Counted from the stretch's first letter, positions 1 through 8,209 are shown. The stretch: 30,080 nucleotides of DNA from Pelotomaculum sp. UBA4789 (GCA_002402945.1 DHGV01000074.1:1-30080), one strand, 5' to 3'. Program-made: numbers and translations. Notes: generated by a model from the sequence alone, not told the origin.

Positions 1-417
1 TTGCGAAACTTATTGTACCTTATCCTTAATAGCGACATTGCTATACGTCCTTACAAGGACAATTCGTGGTACTGCAACAGGGTACTTTCAAATTCTGAAA
101 CGACCTCAATGTGACAATGACAATCGAACTCGTGCCATAACAAAAATATAGCATATCATTGCAGTTGCAGGGCAAATAATTTATGATTCGTTTATCGTGG
201 TGCGGTTAACGCGTGTAAATTCTGTGCAAAGCGAAGAATCTTATTGTTGTAGCGCACTATCCATTTTGCCGGGATTTTCACTAAAGGGCTGTCAAAGGGA
301 AGGGAAGATCATGGATATAGTCGAATACCATTTGTGATGAACAAAGAATAGTAATTATATTGAGGCGCCTTTGTGCCAGGCGTGTATTGATGTGAATGTG
401 GGAGAAGGGAAAGTATT
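1..417. other. Non-coding stretch upstream of plsC
   Basis: No convincing coding frame is visible on either strand. The stretch is AT-rich and holds one recognisable repeat fragment (agcgaagaatcttat, 230-244) that recurs at 2326-2340. A weak promoter-like pair sits at 332-337 (TTGTGA) and 355-360 (TTATAT) with 17 bases between, but the -10 element matches only three of six consensus positions, so it is only a candidate for plsC. A strong ribosome binding site (GGGAGAAGGG, near 400-409) precedes the first gene. Confidence 0.5.
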
Positions 418-1137
418 ATGCTGAGAACAATAATCTGGTTCATATATTTTTGTTGTTATCTTATTGTCATCCTGCCAAATTTGATTAAAGTGAGGGCCCT
501 GCACCGCGCCAATAAAATTGAGCAGAGGGACCGTGAGGTAGATCGTATCGTAAAAAAATGGGCCCGGTCTATGGTTAACTTAAGCGGGGCTAAAGTAATT
601 GTGACGGGAGAGGAGCATGTGCCAATCCAGGGGGGAGTTGTATTTATCAGCAACCATCAGGGAAACTTTGATATTCCGATTTTATTGGGTTATATTGATA
701 AACCCAAAGCTTTTATAGCTAAAAAGGAATTAAAGAAGCTACCGCTGATCAGCAGTTGGATGTATTATATGAACTGTGTTTTTATAGACAGGGGCAATGC
801 CCGTGCTGGATTAAAGGCTATACAGGAAGGGGTTGTCTTTCTGAAGCAGGGCTATTCCCAGATAATATTCCCCGAAGGCACCAGAAGCCGGGGTGAGCAA
901 TTAGGAGAATTCAAACCTGGCAGTTTCAAACTTGCTACTAAGTCGGGCGTGCCCATTGTGCCGGTAACCATAAGAGGATCCTATAAGATTATGGAAGCCA
1001 ACGGCGGGCTGATTAAGCCGGCTGTTGTAGAGATGTTTATTTCTGAACCTATCTCCGCCGCAGGCCTGAGAAAAGAAGAAACTGAACAGCTGCCTGAAAA
1101 AGTCAGAAATATCATAGCCCTTCAGCTCAAGCAGTAA
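418..1137 (+). CDS. plsC: 1-acyl-sn-glycerol-3-phosphate acyltransferase (PlsC family)
   Basis: Predicted to acylate lysophosphatidic acid to phosphatidic acid at the inner face of the membrane, the second acylation step of phospholipid synthesis. The 239-residue protein has the usual size. A hydrophobic N-terminal helix (about 5-23) would anchor it. The catalytic HX4D motif is NHQGNFD (His80, Asp85), and the acceptor-binding motif FPEGTRS starts at residue 151. A further family block, GVPIVPVTIRGS, follows. The ATG at 418 is preceded by a GGGAGAAGGG ribosome binding site at good spacing. It is a single gene closed by a hairpin terminator at 1179. The family is clear from motifs, but the exact acyl donor (acyl-ACP or acyl-CoA) cannot be read from the sequence. 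Confidence 0.93.
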   Translation: MLRTIIWFIYFCCYLIVILPNLIKVRALHRANKIEQRDREVDRIVKKWARSMVNLSGAKVIVTGEEHVPIQGGVVFISNHQGNFDIPILLGYIDKPKAFIAKKELKKLPLISSWMYYMNCVFIDRGNARAGLKAIQEGVVFLKQGYSQIIFPEGTRSRGEQLGEFKPGSFKLATKSGVPIVPVTIRGSYKIMEANGGLIKPAVVEMFISEPISAAGLRKEETEQLPEKVRNIIALQLKQ

Positions 1138-1178
1138 TCTTGAATACAATAAAAATTATAAAGGTTTCATGGATAGCC

Positions 1179-1206
1179 GCCGACTTTTAAGAAGTTGGCT
1201 TTTTTA
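1179..1206 (+). terminator. Rho-independent terminator after plsC
   Basis: An 8-bp stem (gccgactt / aagttggc, one G-U pair, 5-base loop) at 1179-1199 is followed directly by a run of six T at 1200-1205. It lies about 40 bases after the plsC stop. Confidence 0.8.
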
Positions 1207-1232
1207 ATTTAAATAATGAAAAGGATTAAATA

Positions 1233-2183
1233 GTGAAAAAGAACCATATTATACTAACAGTACTATTATCAATTTTGTCTGTCTTACTTTTAATTAATGT
1301 AAAAGCTTATGCGCAAAATACACCCGTGAATTCTCAAACAGCATTTCCTGCTGCTCAGGAAGTCGGACCTCCCGTATTAGTAGCCCCTGGCGATCAATCT
1401 GCTGATGTAGGGAAACCGCTTCAGTTTTCCATGAGAACTATTGGCCCAGATTCGGATCTCTTCAATTACTTCGCCACCGGGTTGCCAAAAGGAGCCGTTT
1501 TTGATCCTGTTACCCGCACGTTCAGCTGGACACCGGGAACTGACCAAACGGGAACGTATACTGTGAGCTTCCACGTAACCAACTGGGAATCAACGGACAC
1601 TAAAGGTACAATTATAAAAGTTAAAAAACCCAGTGGCAAAGATTGGCGCTCTGTTTATCCATGCAGCGCCAGTATCAGCAGCCTGAATCCCGCTTTCGGT
1701 TCATCCCTAAATAGATTTCTGAATGCCACGGGCGCGCCGTGTTATATAATACTGGAGACTTGGAGATCTGAAGAAAGAAATTGGCTGATGTATTATTCCT
1801 GGAAAATTGCTAAAGAAGGATTAGATCCTGCAGCTGTTCCCCAAAATGATAAAATTTATATTAATTGGTTCCATGAAGATTTAAACTCATCAGTAAATGC
1901 GGCGGCGGAGATGGTCAAATATTTCAAACTGGATGTCAGGCCGGGAACAAAAAACTACCATGTTACCAGAAACGCTGTTGACATGTTTGTTTTTTGGAGC
2001 GCAACTGAATCGAGCCCCAAAATTATATACGATTATTACGGTAATAAGTATCCCTTCACCAAATCAAAGAGCTGTTCAGAACCCCCGGATGCAAACCTTA
2101 AAAAAATAGCCGCATCATATGGTGTAAGGTATCCCGGATATGTTATTAAAGGCACGGAAGACGTCGTCCACTGGGAATATTAA
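1233..2183 (+). CDS. Secreted Ig-like domain + M15-like (L-Ala-D-Glu / DD) peptidase
   Basis: Probably an exported cell-wall peptidase. Residues 1-28 form a signal peptide (MKKN, a long hydrophobic core, then AYAQ). Residues about 47-130 look like a putative Ig/cadherin-type domain (GLPKGAVFDPVTRTFSWTP is typical of the He_PIG type). The C-terminal half carries an M15-like zinc site. NYHVTRNAVD has the H-x6-D spacing of the SxHxxGxAxD motif (His243, Asp250), and DVVHWEY supplies the third ligand His313 with a possible catalytic Asp310 three residues before it, as in CwlK/Ply500-type endopeptidases. The stretch ETWRSEERN (175-183) resembles the conserved Arg region before the first ligand. The Ser and Gly of the canonical motif are replaced by Asn and Arg, so activity is not certain. 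The start is GTG at 1233 behind an AAAAGGAT site. No partner gene is adjacent. Confidence 0.72.
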   Translation: MKKNHIILTVLLSILSVLLLINVKAYAQNTPVNSQTAFPAAQEVGPPVLVAPGDQSADVGKPLQFSMRTIGPDSDLFNYFATGLPKGAVFDPVTRTFSWTPGTDQTGTYTVSFHVTNWESTDTKGTIIKVKKPSGKDWRSVYPCSASISSLNPAFGSSLNRFLNATGAPCYIILETWRSEERNWLMYYSWKIAKEGLDPAAVPQNDKIYINWFHEDLNSSVNAAAEMVKYFKLDVRPGTKNYHVTRNAVDMFVFWSATESSPKIIYDYYGNKYPFTKSKSCSEPPDANLKKIAASYGVRYPGYVIKGTEDVVHWEY

Positions 2184-2187
2184 TCCC

Positions 2188-2228
2188 TGGGACAAGGATG
2201 GGACAAGGGGACAGGTACCTTGTCCCAT
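2188..2228. repeat. GGGACAAGG/CCTTGTCCC palindromic repeat, copy 1
   Basis: An 11-bp perfect inverted repeat (atgggacaagg 2198-2208, ccttgtcccat 2218-2228) surrounds a 9-base loop containing ggacaggta. An extra half-unit (gggacaagg) lies just before it at 2189-2197. The same unit recurs at 2361 and 4643. It lies between convergent genes but has no T-run. Confidence 0.75.
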
Positions 2229-2251
2229 CGCTACCGTCATCGCCTGCCAAA

Positions 2252-2287
2252 GATAAAAAAGAAGCGCTGGAGATAGTCTCCGGCGCT
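2252..2287 (-). terminator. Rho-independent terminator of manC
   Basis: Read on the minus strand, an 11-bp stem (agcgccggaga / tctccagcgct, one wobble, 3-base loop) at 2263-2287 is followed by TTCTTTTTTAT. It lies about 100 bases past the manC stop. On the plus strand the hairpin is followed only by gattctttatt, so it may also weakly stop transcripts from the M15-like gene. Confidence 0.8.
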
Positions 2288-2319
2288 GATTCTTTATTAA
2301 TGTCATATTGATGTTTTCT

Positions 2320-2344
2320 GAGCAGAGCGAAGAATCTTATAGAT
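2320..2344. repeat. Short dispersed repeat (agcgaagaatcttat)
   Basis: The 15-base string agcgaagaatcttat at 2326-2340 matches 230-244 exactly. With the preceding tgtcat...tctgagc it looks like a degenerate copy of the TCTGAGCGAAGCGAAGAATCT type of intergenic repeat known from many bacterial genomes. The identity with that family is from memory. Confidence 0.5.
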
Positions 2345-2360
2345 TGAAATGCAAAAGTAC

Positions 2361-2388
2361 TGGGACAAGGTACCTGTCCCTCTGTCCC
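2361..2388. repeat. GGGACAAGGTACCTGTCCC repeat, copy 2
   Basis: The stretch tgggacaaggtacctgtccc followed by tctgtccc is a second copy of the palindromic unit at 2198-2228, centred on a KpnI-like ggtacc. It runs up to the stop codon of manC (2388-2390, minus strand). Confidence 0.7.
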
Positions 2389-3461
2389 TACAGCAAATGT
2401 TCCAATCCCTTATCCTTCAGGGCCTGCACGACTCTTTTGATCTCCTGCACCCGGCTTTTATGGCAGACCAGCAGGCTGTCCTGGTCGTTGATAATGATCA
2501 GGTCGTCGACCCCCACCAGCGCCACGGTCCTTTCCTCTGAGACCACATAGGTATTTGCTGTGTCCAGCATAACGCCCTCGCCCAGCAAAACGTTGCCCAG
2601 CTCGTCCTTGGCCGCGTACCTATCCAGGGCGGCCCAGTTGCCGATGTCGTCCCAGCCGAAGTCACAGGGGATCAGCAGGACATTGTCAGCATGTTCCATC
2701 AGACCGTAATCAACAGAGACCCGCGGCAGCGTTGCGTAAACATCTTCCAGCGTATTTTCATAAGTATCTGTGCCCAGACTGCTTTCAATATCCTGCAGAC
2801 CCGCGGCCAGCTCCGGGATATATTTGTCGATCATGGCGCGGACCAGGTCGACCCGCCAGACAAACATGCCGCTGTTCCAGAAGTAGTCGCCGCTGGACAT
2901 GAATTCCAGGGCGCGTTCATAATTTGGCTTTTCCATAAATTGCAGCGCTTTGTAGGTGGAGATGCCGCCGATGACGCCTTCCAGCTCGCCGCGGTGGATA
3001 TAGCCGTAACCGGTTTCGGGGCTGTGGGGGGTGATGCCCAGCGTGACGACATTGTCACCCTGCGCTGCGGCAGTGACAGCGCTCCACAGCACTTTCTGAA
3101 ATTCGCCCACATTGCCAATGTAGTGGTCGGCGGGCAGGACAATCATCACCTCACGGGGATTTTTCCTCCCCAGGACCATAGCAGCCAGCCCGATAGCGGC
3201 GGCCGTATCCCGTCCAAAAGGCTCGACAATGACATTTTCCTCGGGCAGCGCCGGGACCTGCTCCAGTATGATGTCCTTGAAATCAGCAGCGGCTACGACA
3301 TACGTGTCCGTTATCCCGACTAGGCTCTCAAGCCTTTCTACGGTCAGCTGCAGCATGGATTTTTCGCCGATCAGGTTCAAAAACTGCTTTGGCCTGGCCG
3401 TTCTGCTTCGCGGCCAGAACCGTTCTCCCCGGCCGCCGGCCATTATAACTGCAAGAGGCAT
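2388..3461 (-). CDS. manC: Mannose-1-phosphate guanylyltransferase (short form, no isomerase domain)
   Basis: Makes GDP-mannose from mannose-1-phosphate and GTP in the cytosol. The nucleotidyltransferase signature GGRGERFWPRSRTARPKQFL occupies residues 9-28. It is followed by LPADH (109-113), FMEKPN (175-180), WNSGMFVW (195-202), DYGLME (251-256) and GWDDIGNW (269-276), all typical of the family. At 357 residues it lacks the C-terminal mannose-6-phosphate isomerase domain of the long ManC/AlgA type, which fits a separate manA at 17914. I place the start at 3461, not the upstream ATG at 3482. AAAGGAGGG lies 7 bases before 3461, and the -10 box at 3490-3495 would start transcription almost on top of 3482. 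The gene runs divergently from the GT4/GH130 genes. Its product would feed all glycosyltransferases here and could re-use mannose-1-P from GH130 phosphorolysis. Confidence 0.93.
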   Translation of the reverse strand: MPLAVIMAGGRGERFWPRSRTARPKQFLNLIGEKSMLQLTVERLESLVGITDTYVVAAADFKDIILEQVPALPEENVIVEPFGRDTAAAIGLAAMVLGRKNPREVMIVLPADHYIGNVGEFQKVLWSAVTAAAQGDNVVTLGITPHSPETGYGYIHRGELEGVIGGISTYKALQFMEKPNYERALEFMSSGDYFWNSGMFVWRVDLVRAMIDKYIPELAAGLQDIESSLGTDTYENTLEDVYATLPRVSVDYGLMEHADNVLLIPCDFGWDDIGNWAALDRYAAKDELGNVLLGEGVMLDTANTYVVSEERTVALVGVDDLIIINDQDSLLVCHKSRVQEIKRVVQALKDKGLEHLL

Positions 3462-3489
3462 GGCAATCCCTCCTTTTTCCATTTAAATA

Positions 3490-3498
3490 ATTATACCA
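3490..3498 (-). promoter_or_regulatory. Extended -10 promoter of manC
   Basis: On the minus strand the sequence reads TGGTATAAT, a perfect -10 hexamer (3490-3495) with the TGn extension (3496-3498). No good -35 is seen at 17 bases. Transcription would begin near 3483, leaving about 20 bases of leader that contain the AAAGGAGGG site. Confidence 0.65.
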
Positions 3499-3594
3499 TA
3501 CCTGACGGAGGTATTCCCCGATATAAAAAAGAATTAATAATGGTGTTTGAAAATTATTAATATTGGATACTGATGATTCGGGCGGAGGTTAGAA

Positions 3595-4617
3595 ATGTTC
3601 AAAATAGCCATGCTTTCTCCCATAGCCTGGCGGACGCCCCCCGTTGGGTACGGCCCCTGGGAGCGGGTGGTGTCCCTGCTGACCGAAGGTCTTGTTGCCA
3701 GGGGGATCGACGTCACCCTGTTCGCCACGGCCAACTCCGTGACGCAGGCGAAACTGCACGCCATCGTTCCGGCGCCATACGAAGAGGACAAGACCATTGA
3801 CCCCAAGGTCTGGGAGTGCCTGCATATATCAGAGGTGTTTGAAAGAGCGGGAGATTTCGATTTAATCCACAATCACTTTGATTTCCTGCCCCTATCTTAT
3901 TCAAGCCTGACGAATACCCCGGTGCTGTCCACCATCCACGGGTTTTCATCACCGAAAATCCTGCCTGTATACAGAAAATACAACAAAAAGACCTATTACG
4001 TATCAATCAGCAACGCTGACCGCTCGCCGGAGCTTGACTATATCGATACTGTCTACCACGGGATCGACCTGGAAAACTTTACTTTTCAGGAAATACCGGA
4101 AGACAACCTGCTGTTTTTCGGCCGCATTCACCACGACAAGGGCGCCGCGGCGGCTATTCAAATAGCTGCTGAGACCGGGATGAAGCTGATCATGGCGGGG
4201 GTGATCCAAGATCATGATTATTACAGGTCAGAGGTCGAGCCTCATCTCGACAACGACCGGATCAGGTATGTCGGTGTCGCGGGGCCGGAGCTGAGAGACA
4301 AGCTGCTGGGCGGAGCGAGGGCGCTGCTCCACCCGATCAATTTCAACGAGCCCTTCGGGCTTTCCGTGGTGGAGGCCGGCGCCTGCGGCACACCTGTCGT
4401 GGCTTACAGCAAGGGCTCAATGCCGGAGCTCATCGAAAACGGGACCAACGGTTTCCTGGTCAGCGACGTTCGTTCCGCGGCAGAAGCGGTGCGCAGCCTG
4501 GCGGCGATATCCCGCCGCAAGTGCAGGCAGATAGTGGAGCAAAGGTTTTCCAGAGAACGCATGGTGGATGATTATATCAGGGTTTATCAAAAAATTATCA
4601 AGGAAAAAACTAAATAG
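3595..4617 (+). CDS. GT4 family glycosyltransferase
   Basis: A retaining GT-B glycosyltransferase, likely cytosolic or membrane-peripheral, that transfers a sugar from a nucleotide donor. Given manC next door the donor may be GDP-mannose, but this is inference. The N-terminal Rossmann half opens with FKIAMLSPIAWRTPPVGYGPWE, the Gly-rich acceptor-side loop of GT4. The C-terminal half has FFGRIHHDKG (174-183) and EPFGLSVVEAGACGTPVVA, in which Glu252 and Glu260 form the EX7E donor-binding motif. The protein has 340 residues, a normal single-domain length. The ATG at 3595 follows GGGCGGAGGT at good spacing. It starts the plus-strand mannose block, 84 bases ahead of the GH130 gene, with a palindromic repeat between. 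It is not closely similar to the two GT4 paralogues at 5839 and 12858. Confidence 0.87.
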   Translation: MFKIAMLSPIAWRTPPVGYGPWERVVSLLTEGLVARGIDVTLFATANSVTQAKLHAIVPAPYEEDKTIDPKVWECLHISEVFERAGDFDLIHNHFDFLPLSYSSLTNTPVLSTIHGFSSPKILPVYRKYNKKTYYVSISNADRSPELDYIDTVYHGIDLENFTFQEIPEDNLLFFGRIHHDKGAAAAIQIAAETGMKLIMAGVIQDHDYYRSEVEPHLDNDRIRYVGVAGPELRDKLLGGARALLHPINFNEPFGLSVVEAGACGTPVVAYSKGSMPELIENGTNGFLVSDVRSAAEAVRSLAAISRRKCRQIVEQRFSRERMVDDYIRVYQKIIKEKTK

Positions 4618-4642
4618 ACATCCAGGTGGACAAGGGCAAGGG

Positions 4643-4672
4643 TGGGACAAGGTACCTATCCCTCTTGTCCCA
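4643..4672. repeat. GGGACAAGG/CTTGTCCC palindromic repeat, copy 3
   Basis: A 9-bp perfect inverted repeat (tgggacaag 4643-4651, cttgtccca 4664-4672) encloses a 12-base loop containing gtaccta. It is the same unit as at 2198 and 2361, here between two genes on the same strand. Without a T-run it is not an ordinary terminator. Confidence 0.75.
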
Positions 4673-4701
4673 GCCTATTTTCATAAGAGGGAGGATTTGT
4701 A

Positions 4702-5649
4702 ATGATCTCAAAAAAGAAGGAGCCGGTTGTCAAGCGGTATGCCGGGAATCCGATCCTGACCAGGGACGATGTGCCCTACCCCGTGGCTACGGTCCACAAC
4801 GCGGGAGTAGTTAAGGCAAACGGCCTTTATACGATGCTGTTTCGCTCGCACCTCCTGAACGGTCGCTCCATCCTGGGCCTGGCGGAAAGCACGGACGGCT
4901 ATTCGTTTACAGTGCGGCCCGAGCCATTCATGGTTCCGGCGCGGGACGGGATTTTCGGTGAGTACGAGGAGTACGGTGTTGAAGACGGGCGCATCTGCCA
5001 CATTGACGGTGAGTTTCTGATCACCTACAGCGCCTATTCCAGGCACGGGGTGAGGATCGGCCTGGCCAGGACCAGGGACTTTGCTTCTGTTGAGCGGGTT
5101 GCCCTGATCACTCAGGTAGACCGGCGCAATATAGCGATCTTCCCGCAGAAATTCGACGGGCGTTACGTCCGGCTGGACCGTCCCCACTCCGAGATCAGCC
5201 CCTGGTCGATGTGGATTTCCTATTCGCCTGACCTCATCCACTGGGGAGACTCACGGGTAGTTGTGAAGCCGGTTGTCTACCACTGGGACGAAATGAAAAT
5301 AGGGCCTGGCGCTACGCCTTTCAGGACGGAACGCGGCTGGCTGAATATTTACCACGGAGTTTTTGACACGATGGACGGGGCTGTTTACAGGCTGGGTGTG
5401 ATCCTGCACGATTTGAATGATCCGTCGCGCATCCTGGGAGTGGCTGACAACTGGATTCTCCAGCCGGAAGACCAATGGGAGATTACGGGTTATGTGCACA
5501 ACGTGGTCTTTACCTGCGGCGCAGTCCCGGAGGAGGACGGCACGGTGAAGATTTACTGGGGCGGGGCGGACAAAGTGATGTGTGTCGGCACTGCCCTCAT
5601 CAGCGACCTCGTTGCCATGTGCCTGGAGAACCCGAGGAACCCCCTGTAG
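4702..5649 (+). CDS. GH130 family beta-mannoside phosphorylase-like protein
   Basis: GH130 enzymes are inverting phosphorylases (a few are hydrolases) acting on beta-linked mannosides and typically release alpha-mannose-1-phosphate. The 315-residue protein is a single five-bladed propeller domain. It opens with the family-typical RYAGNPIL (12-19). GVEDGRI (92-98) carries the predicted proton donor Asp95. KIGPGATPF (199-207), GWLNIYHGV (212-220), YRLGVILHDLNDPSRIL, HNVVFTCGAV (266-275) and IYWGGADK follow in order. Basic residues of DRRNIAIFP and RLDRPH could bind phosphate, which favours phosphorolysis over hydrolysis. There is no signal peptide, so the substrate is cytosolic. The ATG at 4702 is preceded by GAGGGAGG. 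The acceptor (mannose, glucose, GlcNAc or an oligomannoside) cannot be told. It is more distant from the GH130 domains of the two large fusions than those are from each other. Confidence 0.88.
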   Translation: MISKKKEPVVKRYAGNPILTRDDVPYPVATVHNAGVVKANGLYTMLFRSHLLNGRSILGLAESTDGYSFTVRPEPFMVPARDGIFGEYEEYGVEDGRICHIDGEFLITYSAYSRHGVRIGLARTRDFASVERVALITQVDRRNIAIFPQKFDGRYVRLDRPHSEISPWSMWISYSPDLIHWGDSRVVVKPVVYHWDEMKIGPGATPFRTERGWLNIYHGVFDTMDGAVYRLGVILHDLNDPSRILGVADNWILQPEDQWEITGYVHNVVFTCGAVPEEDGTVKIYWGGADKVMCVGTALISDLVAMCLENPRNPL

Positions 5650-5694
5650 GCTGCAGTCTCATTCATGCTGCCAGGCTGTAAGATCGAACTGAGG

Positions 5695-5723
5695 TTGTCT
5701 CAATACTCAATTCAGTATATAAT
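5695..5723 (+). promoter_or_regulatory. Sigma-A-type promoter for the GT4-toroid gene
   Basis: TTGTCT (5695-5700, four of six to TTGACA) and a perfect TATAAT (5718-5723) are separated by 17 bases. It lies about 115 bases before the TTG start at 5839 and is the best promoter seen in the mannose block. It implies a long leader for the GT4 and GT/GH130 transcript. Confidence 0.6.
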
Positions 5724-5838
5724 TTATTGGGCATTGGCTTGACGAGAAACAGATCTCAAAACCGCTTATGCGGCGCTATCAGGATGCAGTGAGGAAGCTT
5801 ATTTAGGATAATAATATAGCAATGAGAGGGGAATATTA

Positions 5839-8166
5839 TTGCATCACAGGGGAATAAATCCTTGTTTTATCAGTTCGTATATACCGAAAGAGTGTGGGAT
5901 CGCTACCTTTACGCATAATTTATTTACCGCCTACCAAAACCAGTATGCCTCGGCCGGGAGAATTGTTGCGGTAAATGGAATTACCCCGGGTGATTATCCC
6001 GCAGAGGTCGGTTTCGTCTTCGATAAGAATAAAGAATCAGACTATACCACGGCCGCCGCGCGCATCAATGCGTCTGACCTGCAGGTGGTCAACCTGCAGC
6101 ATGAATTTGGCCTGTTCGGCGGCCCGGAGGGCCGTCATATTGCCCGGCTGCTGGAAAAGCTGAAAAAACCGGTCGTTACGACTGTCCACACGGTATTGCA
6201 GCAGCCCACCCTGGGCTATTATACATCCTTACTCGAGGTTATCCAACGCTCCCAGCGCGTAGTTGTAATGAGCAACAAGGCCATAGAAATCCTTAGAGAG
6301 GTTTACTATGTGCCCCCGGAAAAAATAGTGATGATCCCACATGGCGTGCCTGACCTTCCTTTTGTCGAGCCGGAGCCCTTCAAAAAGGAACTGGGCCTGG
6401 CCGGCCGCTTTGTGCTGCTTTCTTTTGGCCTGCTGAGCCCCGGAAAAGGATTTGAGCTGGTCCTGGAAGCCATGCCTGATATAGTTCGCAGCAACCCGGA
6501 CCTGCTGTATATTATCCTGGGGAAGACCCACCCGGAAGTGGCCAGGATCCACGGGGAAAGATACCGTGAGAGTTTGCAGAAACTGGTGCGTGAATATAAA
6601 TTGGAAAACAATGTTTTGTTTATCGATAAATTTGCGTCTAACGAAGAACTGTATAACTACATCTGTGCTTCCGACGTATATATAACCCCGTATCATTCTC
6701 AGGAGCAGATTACAAGCGGGACGATGGCTTATGCCGTGGCGCTGGGCAAGGTAGTGGTCTCCACTCCCTACAGGTATGCTGAGGAAGTGCTGGCCGAAGA
6801 CCGCGGCTACCTGGCGCCCTTCAACAACCCGAAAGCGCTGGCTGCGACCTTGAGCGGGATCTTATCCCACCGGGGTGACATGAACAAAACGCGCCAGGCG
6901 GCTTACGCATACGGGCGCTCGATGATCTGGCCCAGGGTGGCCGAACTGTACCACGGTTTGTTTAAAGAAGTGCACAAGGAATTCCTGCTGAATAAGCTGC
7001 AGAAAATCAGCGTAGTTTACAAGAGCCGCCAGGATTACCTGAGAAGCCGCAATATATACCGGATGTTTGAGAACCTGACTGACGATACCGGCATTTTTCA
7101 GCATGCCACATACGGTATTCCTGCCTTGAAGCACGGCTATTCCGCCGATGATGTAGGGCGGGCGCTGGGGATTATTGTGAAGGTAGCCCGCTTTGATCAT
7201 GAGGCAGGTTGCTATGAATTGGCAAAAAAATATTTGGCTTTTCTCCTTTATGTACAGAAAGAGGACGGCCGGTTCCATAATTTTGTGGGGTATGACCGGC
7301 GGATTTTAGATGAAGACGGCGGTGATGACACCTTCGGCCGCGTTCTGATGGGTCTGGGGCGCGCCATCGCCTACAGCACAGACCAGTCTGTGGTCGTTCT
7401 GGCGAAGGAGATGTTCGACCGGGCCATAGCCGGGAGGCAAAAGGACCTGCCGCTGTCCGCCTATACCAAAGCGATGTCCTATAACATTATTGGCTTAGCC
7501 AACTATCTGACGAAATATCCTGAGACAACGGCAGCGGTTGAACTGCTCAGGGCGGGGGCGGACTACCTGGTCAAGCTCTATGAATTCAACAAAAAGACTG
7601 ACTGGGATTGGTTCGAGCCCTCTGTCACTTATGCCAACGCCAAGGTGCCATACGCCCTGATGAGGGCATACAATATTCTTAAAGATGAAAATTACCTGTC
7701 TGTCGCCCTGGCAACATTGAAATTTCTCACCGGTATCCAGTTTAACGGTACATACTTTGACCTGGTGGGAAATAAAGGCTGGCTGGTATACGGGGAAAAG
7801 AAGGCTGTCTTTGACCAGCAGCCTATCGAGATCAGTTGTCTCGTCGAAGCTTATTGCGAAGCCTTATACTTAACCCAGGATAAAAATTATCATGACCTGG
7901 CGAAGACAGCCTTCCGCTGGTTTTTTGGCAAAAACCGCCTGGGCGTACCGGTTTATAACCTGAAGGACGACTATCCCCTGGACGGCCTGAATGAGAACGG
8001 CGCCAACGAAAACAGCGGCGCAGAATCGGTACTGGCGTTTGCACGGGCAGTAACGTGCCTGAAAGATGTCAGCAAACGCAAGGCTCTGGGGCGAAGGGCA
8101 GCCCTGGCGATTGCAAAAAAAGCTCAGCCCTCTGATCAGAAGGCTGACCGGCTGAACTGTAAATAA
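5839..8166 (+). CDS. GT4 glycosyltransferase fused to an alpha-helical toroid domain
   Basis: Residues 1 to about 390 are a GT4 glycosyltransferase: NPCFISSYIPKECGIATFT at the start, GLFGGPEGRH (91-100), IPHGV (166-170) and the donor-site region SQEQITSGTMAYAVALGK (287-304). The first Glu of the EX7E motif is Glu289, but the second position is Ala297, as in some GT4 subgroups. Residues about 410-775 form an all-helical region with repeated motifs such as GRFHNF, DDTFGRVLMGLGRA, DWDWFEPSVTYANAKVPYA and GANENSGAESVLAFARA. It resembles (alpha/alpha)6-toroid sugar-processing enzymes and may act on the same glycan. The TTG start at 5839 has GAGAGGGG in front. The gene is followed after 43 bases by the GT/GH130 fusion, so both are probably co-transcribed. 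A second copy at 12858 lacks the toroid. The donor may be GDP-mannose by context only. Confidence 0.83.
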   Translation: MHHRGINPCFISSYIPKECGIATFTHNLFTAYQNQYASAGRIVAVNGITPGDYPAEVGFVFDKNKESDYTTAAARINASDLQVVNLQHEFGLFGGPEGRHIARLLEKLKKPVVTTVHTVLQQPTLGYYTSLLEVIQRSQRVVVMSNKAIEILREVYYVPPEKIVMIPHGVPDLPFVEPEPFKKELGLAGRFVLLSFGLLSPGKGFELVLEAMPDIVRSNPDLLYIILGKTHPEVARIHGERYRESLQKLVREYKLENNVLFIDKFASNEELYNYICASDVYITPYHSQEQITSGTMAYAVALGKVVVSTPYRYAEEVLAEDRGYLAPFNNPKALAATLSGILSHRGDMNKTRQAAYAYGRSMIWPRVAELYHGLFKEVHKEFLLNKLQKISVVYKSRQDYLRSRNIYRMFENLTDDTGIFQHATYGIPALKHGYSADDVGRALGIIVKVARFDHEAGCYELAKKYLAFLLYVQKEDGRFHNFVGYDRRILDEDGGDDTFGRVLMGLGRAIAYSTDQSVVVLAKEMFDRAIAGRQKDLPLSAYTKAMSYNIIGLANYLTKYPETTAAVELLRAGADYLVKLYEFNKKTDWDWFEPSVTYANAKVPYALMRAYNILKDENYLSVALATLKFLTGIQFNGTYFDLVGNKGWLVYGEKKAVFDQQPIEISCLVEAYCEALYLTQDKNYHDLAKTAFRWFFGKNRLGVPVYNLKDDYPLDGLNENGANENSGAESVLAFARAVTCLKDVSKRKALGRRAALAIAKKAQPSDQKADRLNCK

Positions 8167-8209
8167 AACAGCAAGGCATCATTTATAATCATAACGGGGG
8201 TTTTGTTTA

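Noticed and set aside
2691..3323. A 210-codon plus-strand open frame
   Set aside because: It lies wholly antisense to manC, whose motifs are complete. It has no ribosome binding site and no family pattern.
3462..3482. ATG 3482 as start of manC
   Set aside because: It has no ribosome binding site and would lie at the predicted transcription start. ATG 3461 has AAAGGAGGG at 7 bases and begins with the conserved N-terminus.
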